Made by a program: the position numbers and the translations under genes. Of a DNA stretch of 64,000 nt, positions 8,808 through 16,425 are shown piece by piece. The stretch covers positions 1-64,000 of the forward strand of contig CACNQW010000003.1 of the NCBI GenBank assembly GCA_902622745.1, written 5' to 3'. The DNA comes from an uncultured SAR116 cluster alpha proteobacterium (GTDB lineage: Bacteria; Pseudomonadota; Alphaproteobacteria; Puniceispirillales; Marisalimonadaceae). Under the pieces are notes generated by a model. That model worked only from the letters and a program-made list of their open reading frames with translations, was not told the DNA's origin and did no database searches. Numbering within the stretch: the first letter of the stretch is position 1; each line of letters starts with the position of its first letter.

Positions 8808-9281
8808 ATGTTAAATAAATCAATCTTTTTTTCTAAAGTACCAAAATATCTTTATCATAAAGATAAAACTCCATATTTCACAAATCCAAAGGAGATGAGT
8901 TTAGTGCAATCTCAATATGAATTGTTTTCTTATGGTGTCTTAATTGGAACTATTTTTTCATTTATAGGACTTGCTGCTTTTTTAAACTATAAAACTTCTT
9001 TTGAGTTTGTATACCTAATATGGATGATTTTTTCTTTATTTGTATTAGCATCAATTCATTTTACTATTAAGAAAAGCATAATGTTGTGTTGTGTGATAAT
9101 TTCAATAGCACCTTCAATATTAGTGTCTCATCTTATTTATGATCAATTAATAGGTAATAAAAATTTTGTAAAAATGGTCTTATTATCAACTTTGTTAATG
9201 TTTTTGATAAAGTATGCTATAAGGCTGATCAAAATTGTTTATTACCAAAACAAAAAAAACAATTTAGTTGAAAGTCAATAA
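8808..9281 (+). CDS. Unrecognised four-helix membrane protein inside the TRAP operon
   Basis: A 157-residue protein that I do not recognise. After a soluble N-terminal stretch of about 35 residues (containing PKYLYHKDKTPYFTNPKEM) it has four hydrophobic segments, at about 39-58, 65-86, 89-108 and 120-140, and a basic C-terminus. It lies 9 bases after dctQ and 11 before dctM in the same frame direction, so it is certainly co-transcribed. TRAP loci normally have only P, Q and M (or fused QM) components. It could be an accessory or assembly subunit. Function is unknown. Confidence 0.75.
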   Translation: MLNKSIFFSKVPKYLYHKDKTPYFTNPKEMSLVQSQYELFSYGVLIGTIFSFIGLAAFLNYKTSFEFVYLIWMIFSLFVLASIHFTIKKSIMLCCVIISIAPSILVSHLIYDQLIGNKNFVKMVLLSTLLMFLIKYAIRLIKIVYYQNKKNNLVESQ

Positions 9282-9292
9282 CTGGAGGATTT

Positions 9293-10681
9293 ATGGAATT
9301 TGTTGACATTATTATAGAGTATTTGCCCATCTTTATGTTTCTTGCAATGGGAATATTACTTTTCATAGGTTATCCTGTTGGGTTCATATTAGGAGGTGTA
9401 GCTGTAACTTTTGGTTTGATAGGTTATGGTTTTGGAGTTTTTAAGTTAGCAGAGTTTTTTAACTTCGTCCCAAGGATGTGGGGGTTTTCAGCTGAAAATC
9501 TAATATTAGTGGCAATACCATGTTTTATCTTTATGGGAATTATGATGGAAAGAAGTGGCATTGCTAATGACCTATTGTTTACAACCCAGGTTTTACTTAG
9601 AAAAGTTAATGGTGGTTTAGCGATGGCTGTAACAGTTATGGGTACAGTACTTGCTGCTATGACTGGGATTATTGGTGCTTCTGTTACTATGATGACAGCT
9701 TTAGCACTCCCAACAATGTTAAAGCAAAAATACAGTCCTGCTCTCGCCACGGGTGTAATTGCAGCCTCAGGTACTTTAGGAATTTTAATTCCGCCAAGTA
9801 TTATGCTAATTATAATGGCTGATATAATGCAGGTCTCTGTTGGTAATTTGTTTATGGCTTGTGTTACTCCAGGTCTTATATTAGCAGCGCTTTATATGAT
9901 TTTCATTTATGTATGGGCTACAGTTGATAAAGAAGTTGCACCGCCTCTTCCAGAAGATGCATTTGATGTTAAAGGTGGAGAGCTACCTGTGATGATATTA
10001 AAAGCATTTTTGCCTCCAGTAATTTTAATTGCTCTAATCAAAGGTTCAATTTTGTTAGGATGGGCCACTCCGAGTGAAGCTGGAGCTGTGGGTGCTTTTG
10101 GAGCGAGTTTATTAGCTATAATTGCTGGTAAATTAAATTATAAAATGTTTAGAGGTGTTCTTCACTCTTCAGGTTTAACAATTGCAATGGTGTTTATGAT
10201 AATTTTATCAGCAACATGTTTTGCATATGTATTTAGATCATTAGGTGGAGATTACATAGTTGAAGATTTAATTGCAGAGGCTGGTTTAGGTTCATGGGGT
10301 CTATTATTTTTACTCATGGGAATGACATTCCTTCTTGGATTTTTTCTTGATTGGGTTGAGATTACGCTAATCATCCTTCCTATATTTGCACCATTAGTTG
10401 CAAATTTAGATTTTGGAGATCACGTTACAACAGAAACTGGTTATGAGGGTAGAACAGATACATTAGTTTGGTTTTTGGTATTAATGGCTATAAACCTTCA
10501 AACATCATTTCTAACACCTCCATTTGGCTTTGCTTTATTTTATTTAAAAGGAGTAGCTCCTCCAGAGGTTAAGACTGTAAGTATTTATAGAGGGGTTATT
10601 CCTTTTGTAATTATACAACTTATAGGTCTTGGTTTAGTTATCTGGGATCCAGATATAGCTTTAACCTTATCTAAATTTTAA
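9293..10681 (+). CDS. dctM: TRAP transporter large permease (DctM/TakM)
   Basis: The 462-residue transport subunit of the TRAP system, with about 12 helices. Diagnostic segments are MTGIIGASVTMMTALALPTM and ASGTLGILIPPSIMLI (about residues 122-165), which belong to the first substrate/Na+-binding hairpin, and the later GFFLDWVEITLIILPIFAP. Length and motifs are normal, so the subunit looks functional. A GGAGG site sits 6 bases before the ATG. It ends the transporter operon and is followed by a good terminator. It pairs with DctQ; the extra four-helix protein lies between the two. Confidence 0.93.
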   Translation: MEFVDIIIEYLPIFMFLAMGILLFIGYPVGFILGGVAVTFGLIGYGFGVFKLAEFFNFVPRMWGFSAENLILVAIPCFIFMGIMMERSGIANDLLFTTQVLLRKVNGGLAMAVTVMGTVLAAMTGIIGASVTMMTALALPTMLKQKYSPALATGVIAASGTLGILIPPSIMLIIMADIMQVSVGNLFMACVTPGLILAALYMIFIYVWATVDKEVAPPLPEDAFDVKGGELPVMILKAFLPPVILIALIKGSILLGWATPSEAGAVGAFGASLLAIIAGKLNYKMFRGVLHSSGLTIAMVFMIILSATCFAYVFRSLGGDYIVEDLIAEAGLGSWGLLFLLMGMTFLLGFFLDWVEITLIILPIFAPLVANLDFGDHVTTETGYEGRTDTLVWFLVLMAINLQTSFLTPPFGFALFYLKGVAPPEVKTVSIYRGVIPFVIIQLIGLGLVIWDPDIALTLSKF

Positions 10682-10686
10682 ACACA

Positions 10687-10717
10687 AAATACCGAGCTAA
10701 CTACTCGGTATTTTTTT
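10687..10717 (+). terminator. Rho-independent terminator after dctM
   Basis: A 10-bp perfect stem (AAATACCGAG / CTCGGTATTT) with a 7-base loop, its 3' arm running into a seven-T tract, begins 5 bases after the dctM stop. The next gene starts 11 bases after the T run. The downstream dehydrogenase module is therefore separately controlled or relies on read-through. Confidence 0.88.
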
Positions 10718-10728
10718 AAGAGTTATCT

Positions 10729-11655
10729 ATGGATAAAATTGGTATTTGTGGTGGAGGATTAATTGGTGCTAGTTGGGCCCTTGGTTTTTCAAGTAATAAA
10801 TATAAGGTTTTTGTTTATGATAATAGCAAAAAGGTTAGGGAAGAATTTTTAAATACTGTTAAAAGTCTTTATGAAGATTTAACAATACTTAAAGACATAA
10901 GTTTTAATGAAATTAAATCAAACATAGTTATTTGCGAAGCAATTGAAGATATTTGTAAAGATGCAACTCTTATACAAGAAAGCATTATTGAAAATTTAGA
11001 AGAAAAACAAAATATTTTTATAGAACTTGACAAATTTTCCAATAAAGAAACTATTTTAGCTTCATCATCTTCATATTTATTGCCTTCTGAAATTGGTATT
11101 AAAATTAAGCAGAAAGATAGATGCATTGTCGCACATCCAGCTTTACCTCCTCATGTTGTTCCTTTTGTTGAAATTTGTCCTAGTAAACAAACGTCAGATA
11201 TTACAATCGAAAAAGCAAAAAAAATATATCAAAGTGCAGAATATATTCCAATTATATTAAAAAAAGAAATTGAAGGTTTTGTGTTAAATAGGCTTCAAGG
11301 AGCACTCCTTAATGAAGCTGTTAGACTTCATGAAGAAGGGTATGCTTCTATGGAAGATATTGATATATCATTAAAACATGCTTTAGGAATTAGATGGGCA
11401 TTTTTAGGCCCATTTGAAATAATGGATTTGAATGCACCTGGCGGAATCAAAGACTCTTTTACAAGATATAAGCCTGGAATTAAAAAACTTGCAGAACAAC
11501 AAAACAGTATTCCTGACTATTCTGATGATTACATTTTGAAATTAGAAAAAGAACAAAGACTTAGATTGAAATCTTCTGATAGAGATAATAGAATTAAAAA
11601 AAGAAACCAATTAATTGCCTTGGTAAGAAAACTTAAACTTGAAAATGGAGAGTAA
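10729..11655 (+). CDS. 3-hydroxyacyl-CoA/hydroxyacid dehydrogenase family (lambda-crystallin / L-gulonate dehydrogenase-like)
   Basis: A 308-residue NAD-dependent dehydrogenase. The N-terminal Rossmann motif is GGGLIG (8-13) and the catalytic region includes IVAHPALPPHVVPFVEICP (about 134-152), the HCAD active-site histidine segment. The C-terminal helices (RWAFLGPFEIMDLNAPGG) resemble lambda-crystallin/L-gulonate 3-dehydrogenase and L-carnitine dehydrogenase more than FadB-type enzymes. The adjacent BKACE gene, 3 bases downstream, suggests this enzyme oxidises a 3-hydroxy acid to a 3-keto acid that BKACE then cleaves. L-carnitine is one candidate substrate, but this is inference. Confidence 0.8.
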   Translation: MDKIGICGGGLIGASWALGFSSNKYKVFVYDNSKKVREEFLNTVKSLYEDLTILKDISFNEIKSNIVICEAIEDICKDATLIQESIIENLEEKQNIFIELDKFSNKETILASSSSYLLPSEIGIKIKQKDRCIVAHPALPPHVVPFVEICPSKQTSDITIEKAKKIYQSAEYIPIILKKEIEGFVLNRLQGALLNEAVRLHEEGYASMEDIDISLKHALGIRWAFLGPFEIMDLNAPGGIKDSFTRYKPGIKKLAEQQNSIPDYSDDYILKLEKEQRLRLKSSDRDNRIKKRNQLIALVRKLKLENGE

Positions 11656-11658
11656 GAG

Positions 11659-12588
11659 ATGAAAAAGAAAGTCATTATTAGTTGTGCTGTAACAGGTGCT
11701 ATTCATACACCTTCAATGTCCGAACATCTTCCCGTAACTGCTGATGAAGTTATCGAACATTCTCTAGAGGCTCATAAAGCAGGTGCGGCAATTCTGCATC
11801 TTCATGCAAGGGATGAAGTAGACGGTCATCCAACCCAAGACCCAGCAGAATTTGATAAGTTTTTACCAACAATTCATAAAGAATGTGATGCAGTTATAAA
11901 CATAACAACTGGTGGTGGGCCACAGATGACTGTTGAAGAGAGAATGCAACCATGTATGCATTTTAAGCCTGAATTAGCATCTTTAAATATGGGGACAATG
12001 AATTTTGGTTTATTCCCAATGTTAAAAAGACATAATCAATTTCAGCATAAATGGGAAACTGAAATGCTAGAGAAAAGTAAATCTTCTTTATTTAAAAATA
12101 CATTTCAAGATATTGAAAATATAATGACCCTAGGTTATGAAAATGGTACTCGTTTTGAGTTTGAATGTTATGATGTTGGGCATATATATAATCTTCATCA
12201 CTACCACAGAGAAGGAATGCTTAAAGGTCCATACTTCATTCAATTTGTTATGGGTATTATGGGTGGAATTGGTGCTGATACAGATAACCTTTTACATATG
12301 AAAAAAACAGCAGATAAATTATTTGGTGATGATTATGAGTGGTCTGTTGTAGGTGCAGGAGCCACCCAAATGAGGATGAATGCAACAGGTGCATCTCTCG
12401 GATCTCATGTAAGAGTAGGGCTTGAAGATTCATTATGGGATGGCCCAGGTAAGTTAGCTCAAAAAAATGCAGATCAAGTTAAAAGAGTTAGGGATATTCT
12501 TGAAGGTCTCTCATTAGAAGTTGCTACATCCGATGAAGCGAGACAAATGCTAAACCTTAAAGGTAAAGATAAAACAAATATTGTTTAA
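11659..12588 (+). CDS. Beta-keto acid cleavage enzyme (BKACE, DUF849)
   Basis: A 309-residue Zn-dependent TIM-barrel enzyme of the BKACE/Kce family, which condenses a beta-keto acid with acetyl-CoA to give a CoA thioester plus acetoacetate or related products. The metal-binding HLHARD (47-52), the NITTGGG loop (81-87) and the FEFECYD strand with a catalytic acid (166-172) are all present, and the length is typical. It is flanked by the hydroxyacid dehydrogenase (3 bases upstream) and an SDR (2 bases downstream), an arrangement seen for degradation of carnitine-like or amino-keto acids. The substrate is not determined. Confidence 0.9.
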   Translation: MKKKVIISCAVTGAIHTPSMSEHLPVTADEVIEHSLEAHKAGAAILHLHARDEVDGHPTQDPAEFDKFLPTIHKECDAVINITTGGGPQMTVEERMQPCMHFKPELASLNMGTMNFGLFPMLKRHNQFQHKWETEMLEKSKSSLFKNTFQDIENIMTLGYENGTRFEFECYDVGHIYNLHHYHREGMLKGPYFIQFVMGIMGGIGADTDNLLHMKKTADKLFGDDYEWSVVGAGATQMRMNATGASLGSHVRVGLEDSLWDGPGKLAQKNADQVKRVRDILEGLSLEVATSDEARQMLNLKGKDKTNIV

Positions 12589-12590
12589 AA

Positions 12591-13367
12591 ATGGATTACA
12601 ATAATCTTTTAAAAAATAAAACAGCATTAGTTACGGCTGGAGCTAACGGAATTGGTTATGCAATTGCAAAAAAATTTGAAGAATCAGGAGCTAAAGTTTT
12701 TGTATGTGACATAAATCAAGATGCTGTAGATATGGTGAATAAGAACCATCCAAATATAAAAGCAATATTTTGTGATTTAAGTCAAACCCAAATGATTTCT
12801 TCAATGGTAGAGAGTACATTTGATTATTTAGGCCATCTAAACATAATTGTAAATAATGCTGGAATAGCAGGCGAAACTGCAGGTGTAGGTGAACAGACAC
12901 TTGGTGGTTGGCAAGAATGTCTTCAGGTGAATTTAACAAGTCACTTTGAAACAATGAGGGTCGCTGTTCCAAGAATGGAAGATGGTGGAGCAATTCTATC
13001 TGTTGCGTCAGTTGCTGGAAGAGTAGGATTTGCTTATAGATTACCTTATGCTGCAACAAAGTGGGGCGTAATTGGAATGGCAAAAAGTTTAGCTGTTGAG
13101 CTTGGCCCTAGAGCCATAAGAGTTAACGCGCTTTTACCAGGAATTGTTCAGGGTGAAAGACAAGATAAAGTTATTGAAGCAAAAGCAAAAGTCAGGGGAA
13201 TTTCTTTTGAAGAAATGAAAGATGAGATTTTATCAGCAGCATCATTAGGACGTTTTGTAACTCATGAAGATTTAGCAGAACAGGCTTATTTTTTATGTAG
13301 TGATTTAGGTAAAAATATTTCTGGTCAAGCAATTAGTGTGTGTGGAAACATAGAAAAAGCAAATTAA
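12591..13367 (+). CDS. SDR family NAD(P)-dependent oxidoreductase
   Basis: A 258-residue classical short-chain dehydrogenase. It has the cofactor motif TAGANGIG (15-22), NNAG (88-91), the catalytic Ser around 137-140 and Tyr153-x3-Lys157 (YAATK). Two bases separate it from the BKACE gene, so it belongs to the same three-gene unit and probably oxidises or reduces a hydroxy/keto intermediate of that pathway. Relatives are often annotated as 3-oxoacyl-ACP reductases, but no fatty-acid genes are near. It abuts a convergent hydrolase gene with no spacer. Confidence 0.87.
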   Translation: MDYNNLLKNKTALVTAGANGIGYAIAKKFEESGAKVFVCDINQDAVDMVNKNHPNIKAIFCDLSQTQMISSMVESTFDYLGHLNIIVNNAGIAGETAGVGEQTLGGWQECLQVNLTSHFETMRVAVPRMEDGGAILSVASVAGRVGFAYRLPYAATKWGVIGMAKSLAVELGPRAIRVNALLPGIVQGERQDKVIEAKAKVRGISFEEMKDEILSAASLGRFVTHEDLAEQAYFLCSDLGKNISGQAISVCGNIEKAN

Positions 13368-14219
13368 TTAAAGTTTTTGAATTTTTTTCAAAAAAGGTAA
13401 TAGATAAGAAAAAAATAACTTTGGGTTTTCAGACATAGGAAAATGTCCAATATTTGGCATAATTTTATATTTTGAACCTTTTATTCTTTTTGCAGTTTCA
13501 ATAGTTCTTTCTGGAGTGCATGAACAGTCATATTCACCTGAGAGTAAATAAACAGGACATTTTTTTGTATCAATGAGATGAGAGGATTTTTCAAAATTTC
13601 CATCTTCCCAATAAAAATATAAATCACCTTTGAAAACTCCAGTTCCACCTTGCTTATAGTGCCAGAGAATTTCATCTCTATTTTTTTTATTTGTTTGTGG
13701 AGCAATTTGAGATGAAACGTATGCTGCTTGAATTTCACCACCATGAACATCAGGCCTATTTAGCCAAGATAAATCATAATAGGGTTCAAGTTTGTCAGCA
13801 CCCTCAAGAGCAATAACAGCCTTAAAAAAACTTGAGTATTTCAAAGCTAGATGTAGGGCTATTCTTCCTCCCATAGAGCAGCCAATTACAACAGGATTTT
13901 TTAAATTTAAAGCCTTACAAAAATTTATAATTATATTCATATAAGCTTTAGTCGTTAATTTGTATTCTACTTCCATATGATTAGCTGGTGGATCAGATTT
14001 TCCATGCCATGGTAAATCAAAAGCAATCACTCTATAATTTTGAGTAATTTCTTTACTGTTAAGTAAATGTCTAAACTGTCTAGAATCTGATCCTGCAGTA
14101 TGCAAACATACTAAAGGAATTCCATTTCCATTTTCTTCAAAAAATATTCTGTTGGTTTGTTTGTTAATCTTTAGGTTTAAATATTTTCCATTAATTTTTT
14201 CAATCTTTGAATAGTTCAT
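13368..14219 (-). CDS. Alpha/beta hydrolase
   Basis: A 283-residue alpha/beta-hydrolase-fold protein with no signal peptide. Nucleophile Ser115 lies in GCSMGG, Asp231 in SGEYD and His259 in NIGHF, completing the triad. The N-terminal strand LVCLHTAGSDSR supplies the oxyanion hole (HT motif). It is probably a C-C or ester hydrolase for a small substrate. It overlaps the SCP2-like gene upstream by 4 bases, so the two are translationally coupled, and it is convergent with the SDR of the BKACE unit. Confidence 0.85.
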   Translation of the reverse strand: MNYSKIEKINGKYLNLKINKQTNRIFFEENGNGIPLVCLHTAGSDSRQFRHLLNSKEITQNYRVIAFDLPWHGKSDPPANHMEVEYKLTTKAYMNIIINFCKALNLKNPVVIGCSMGGRIALHLALKYSSFFKAVIALEGADKLEPYYDLSWLNRPDVHGGEIQAAYVSSQIAPQTNKKNRDEILWHYKQGGTGVFKGDLYFYWEDGNFEKSSHLIDTKKCPVYLLSGEYDCSCTPERTIETAKRIKGSKYKIMPNIGHFPMSENPKLFFSYLLPFLKKIQKL

Positions 14220-14581
14220 TTTTTTGCTCTATTAGATGCTATTAAGTCTTTAAAGTATTGAAGGTTTTGCATTAATGGTTTTAAGTCACCATCTAGTTTA
14301 ATTATTTTTTTCGAAAGCATTGCAAATAAATCGTGAAAATCTTTTGGAGGAATTTTTAACCAATGTTTTTCCCAATTTTCTAAAGATGATGATATCTTAA
14401 AAATGCCAAATTCAGTATCAACTTTTTTTTGAGAAATCGAATTAATTTTTCCATCGACTATTTTAAAAATAAATTCTTTTTCATTTACTCCAAAAATAAA
14501 AGATAAATTTATCCATTTTCCTCTTTTAATTAAATTTGTATTTTTATTAACCTTATTTTTTAAATTTTCAATTACCTTCAT
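14216..14581 (-). CDS. SCP2-like (sterol carrier) domain protein
   Basis: A 121-residue cytosolic protein that resembles SCP2 sterol-transfer domains: KWINLSFIFGVNEKEFIFKIVDGKI matches the beta-strand pair of the fold, followed by an acidic-to-helical C-terminal half (DFHDLFAMLSKKIIKLDGDLKPLM, the part holding the lipid-pocket helix). The match is weak and no catalytic motif is expected. An ATG is chosen; a TTG six codons upstream is also possible. Its stop overlaps the start of the alpha/beta hydrolase, implying a shared hydrophobic substrate. Confidence 0.6.
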   Translation of the reverse strand: MKVIENLKNKVNKNTNLIKRGKWINLSFIFGVNEKEFIFKIVDGKINSISQKKVDTEFGIFKISSSLENWEKHWLKIPPKDFHDLFAMLSKKIIKLDGDLKPLMQNLQYFKDLIASNRAKK

Positions 14582-14656
14582 AGATAAAAGATAGAACAAA
14601 ACTATGGTTTTAAAAATAGAAAATTTTGGTTAAGATTTAATATATGGAGGTTAAAA

Positions 14657-15865
14657 ATGTTTAATGTTGATAATTTTCTTCATGATGAGGCCTTGCCAGC
14701 CTCTGCTAAGTGGACAGGGTTTCCTCTTTATAATTTTATCGGTGGACATAATGATGAAGACTTAATACCAATTGAAAAATTAGAAGAAGCTTCAAAAAAA
14801 GTCATCTTAAATCATGGCCATATTTTAGGAAAATATAATTATACTGGACCACTTGGATATTTGCCCTTGAGAAAATTTATAATTAAAAAACTTCTTAATG
14901 GTGCTTCAATGAAATGTTCTGAAGATGAAATTTTAGTTGTTTCAGGTTCTTTGCAAGCTTTAGATTTAGTTAATGAAACATTTTTGAAGCAAGGAGATAC
15001 TGTGATTATTGAAGAAGGCTCATACGGAGGTGTTTTTTCAAGACTTGAAAAATTAGGAATAAATATAAAAGGTATACCCGTTGAAGATGATGGTATGAAT
15101 ATTAATTTATTGTCTGAATGTCTAGAAGAATTGAAAGCAATAAATATTGTCCCAAGGTATGTTTACACAATACCAACTATTCAAAACCCTACTGGTACAA
15201 TTATGTCAAAAGAAAAAAGAATTAAATTGATAGAGTTAGCTAAGAAGTATGATGTCCCAATTTTTGAAGATGATTGTTATGCAGATTTAATTTGGGGTGA
15301 AGAAAGACCTCCTTCAATAAGAGCATTAGATGATTCTAAAAGGGTAATATATTGTGGTTCTTTTTCAAAATCTATAGCTCCTGGGTTTAGATTAGGTTAT
15401 CTGGTAGCAGATTGGCCAATTTTATCTAGGGTTTTACCATACAAAACTGATGCGGGTACTGGTGGATTAGAGCAAATGGTTTTGTCAGAGTTTTGTGAGA
15501 ATCATTTTTTTGATCATCTAACTAAACTTAATCAAAAATTAAAATTAAAAGCTATAACTATGTGTGAAGCTTTGGACAAATATTTTGGTAATACAGTAGA
15601 GTATAAAAAACCAATTGGTGGTATTTATGTGTGGATTAAAATGCCAGATGGAGTAGATACTTCAAAATTATACAATATTGCCTTACAGGAGGGAGTTGCG
15701 ATAAATCCAGGTGTTGAATGGTCGATGGATAAAAAAAATAAACAAAAAATGAGACTTTGCTTTGCTAACCCAACTGATAAATCGATTGACGAAGGTGTTA
15801 AAAAGCTTGCTAAGGTATGTAAAAAAGAATTCGGTGTACCGGTTAGTATAGCAAATATTAATTAA
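14657..15865 (+). CDS. PLP-dependent aminotransferase (class I/II, 2-aminoadipate/MocR-domain type)
   Basis: A 402-residue fold-type I aminotransferase. NPTG (177-180) is the conserved Asn region, EDDCYADL (204-211) supplies the PLP-pyridine Asp, and SFSKSIAPGFRLGY (235-248) carries the Schiff-base Lys238. It resembles LysN-like and valine/aromatic aminotransferases rather than AspC. A strong GGAGGT precedes the ATG. Its 3' end overlaps the convergent Lrp regulator by 8 bases. Located beside an Lrp regulator and a 2-oxoacid E1, it may feed amino-acid-derived 2-oxoacids to that enzyme. Confidence 0.87.
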   Translation: MFNVDNFLHDEALPASAKWTGFPLYNFIGGHNDEDLIPIEKLEEASKKVILNHGHILGKYNYTGPLGYLPLRKFIIKKLLNGASMKCSEDEILVVSGSLQALDLVNETFLKQGDTVIIEEGSYGGVFSRLEKLGINIKGIPVEDDGMNINLLSECLEELKAINIVPRYVYTIPTIQNPTGTIMSKEKRIKLIELAKKYDVPIFEDDCYADLIWGEERPPSIRALDDSKRVIYCGSFSKSIAPGFRLGYLVADWPILSRVLPYKTDAGTGGLEQMVLSEFCENHFFDHLTKLNQKLKLKAITMCEALDKYFGNTVEYKKPIGGIYVWIKMPDGVDTSKLYNIALQEGVAINPGVEWSMDKKNKQKMRLCFANPTDKSIDEGVKKLAKVCKKEFGVPVSIANIN

Positions 15866-16313
15866 TTGGGAGAGGTTGTTTTGTTTTTACACTACCCAAT
15901 GCAAAATTAGTCTCAATAGAAGCAATCCCTTTAATTTTAGTTAATTCTTCCCTCATGAACTTTTCATATGTTTTTAGGCTTTGTGATACTACTCTTAATA
16001 AATAGTCTCTATTTCCAGTTACAAGCCAGCAATCTACAACTTGTGATAGAAGATTTATACCTTGTTCGAAAGTTTTGAGAGTAGCATCTGTCTGGTTTTC
16101 TAGTCGAACAAAAACAAAAGCTATTATGGGTAGTCCAAACAATTCTTCATTCACAATTGCTGTGTATCCAGAAATCACTCCTTTTTTTTCCAGATTCTTT
16201 ATTCTCCTAAGGCATGGCGAGGGTGACAAACCAACCTTATCAGCGATCTGAAAATTTGATAATCTGCCATTTTTTTGGAGTTCAAAAATTATCTTTCTAT
16301 CTATTTTATCCAT
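15858..16313 (-). CDS. Lrp/AsnC family transcriptional regulator
   Basis: A 151-residue regulator. It has an N-terminal winged helix-turn-helix (residues about 1-60, with ELQKNGRLSNFQIADKVGLS then SPSPCLRRIKNLEKKG) and a C-terminal RAM ligand-binding domain. It is transcribed divergently from the E1 gene with a 112-base AT-rich region between them, the standard layout for a local Lrp activator responding to an amino acid. In Pseudomonas putida the Lrp-type MdeR is arranged like this with mdeAB. The effector here is unknown; an amino acid used by the neighbouring aminotransferase is plausible. Confidence 0.9.
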   Translation of the reverse strand: MDKIDRKIIFELQKNGRLSNFQIADKVGLSPSPCLRRIKNLEKKGVISGYTAIVNEELFGLPIIAFVFVRLENQTDATLKTFEQGINLLSQVVDCWLVTGNRDYLLRVVSQSLKTYEKFMREELTKIKGIASIETNFALGSVKTKQPLPIN

Positions 16314-16425
16314 TTTAAAATTATAAATTAATTTTTATATATTTATTAGCATTATATATTAATAATCACAAAATTAATACAATATTTGATCATTAATTTT
16401 AATTAACAAATGATAATGTTTAAAT
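16314..16425 (+). promoter_or_regulatory. Divergent control region between the Lrp regulator and the E1 gene
   Basis: This 112-base intergenic stretch is almost pure A/T, with short imperfect inverted repeats such as the ATTATATATTAAT segment (about 16350-16362), a TGATCA palindrome (16388-16393) and ATGATAAT near the E1 start. Lrp-type proteins bind degenerate AT-rich sites of this kind, so the region probably holds the regulator's operator and both promoters. No consensus -10/-35 pair could be assigned. Confidence 0.45.

Noticed and set aside
12691..13083. A 130-codon open frame on the minus strand inside the SDR gene
   Set aside because: It is antisense to a clear SDR with complete motifs, is rich in Leu/His/Gln from reversed codons, has no ribosome-binding site and matches no family.
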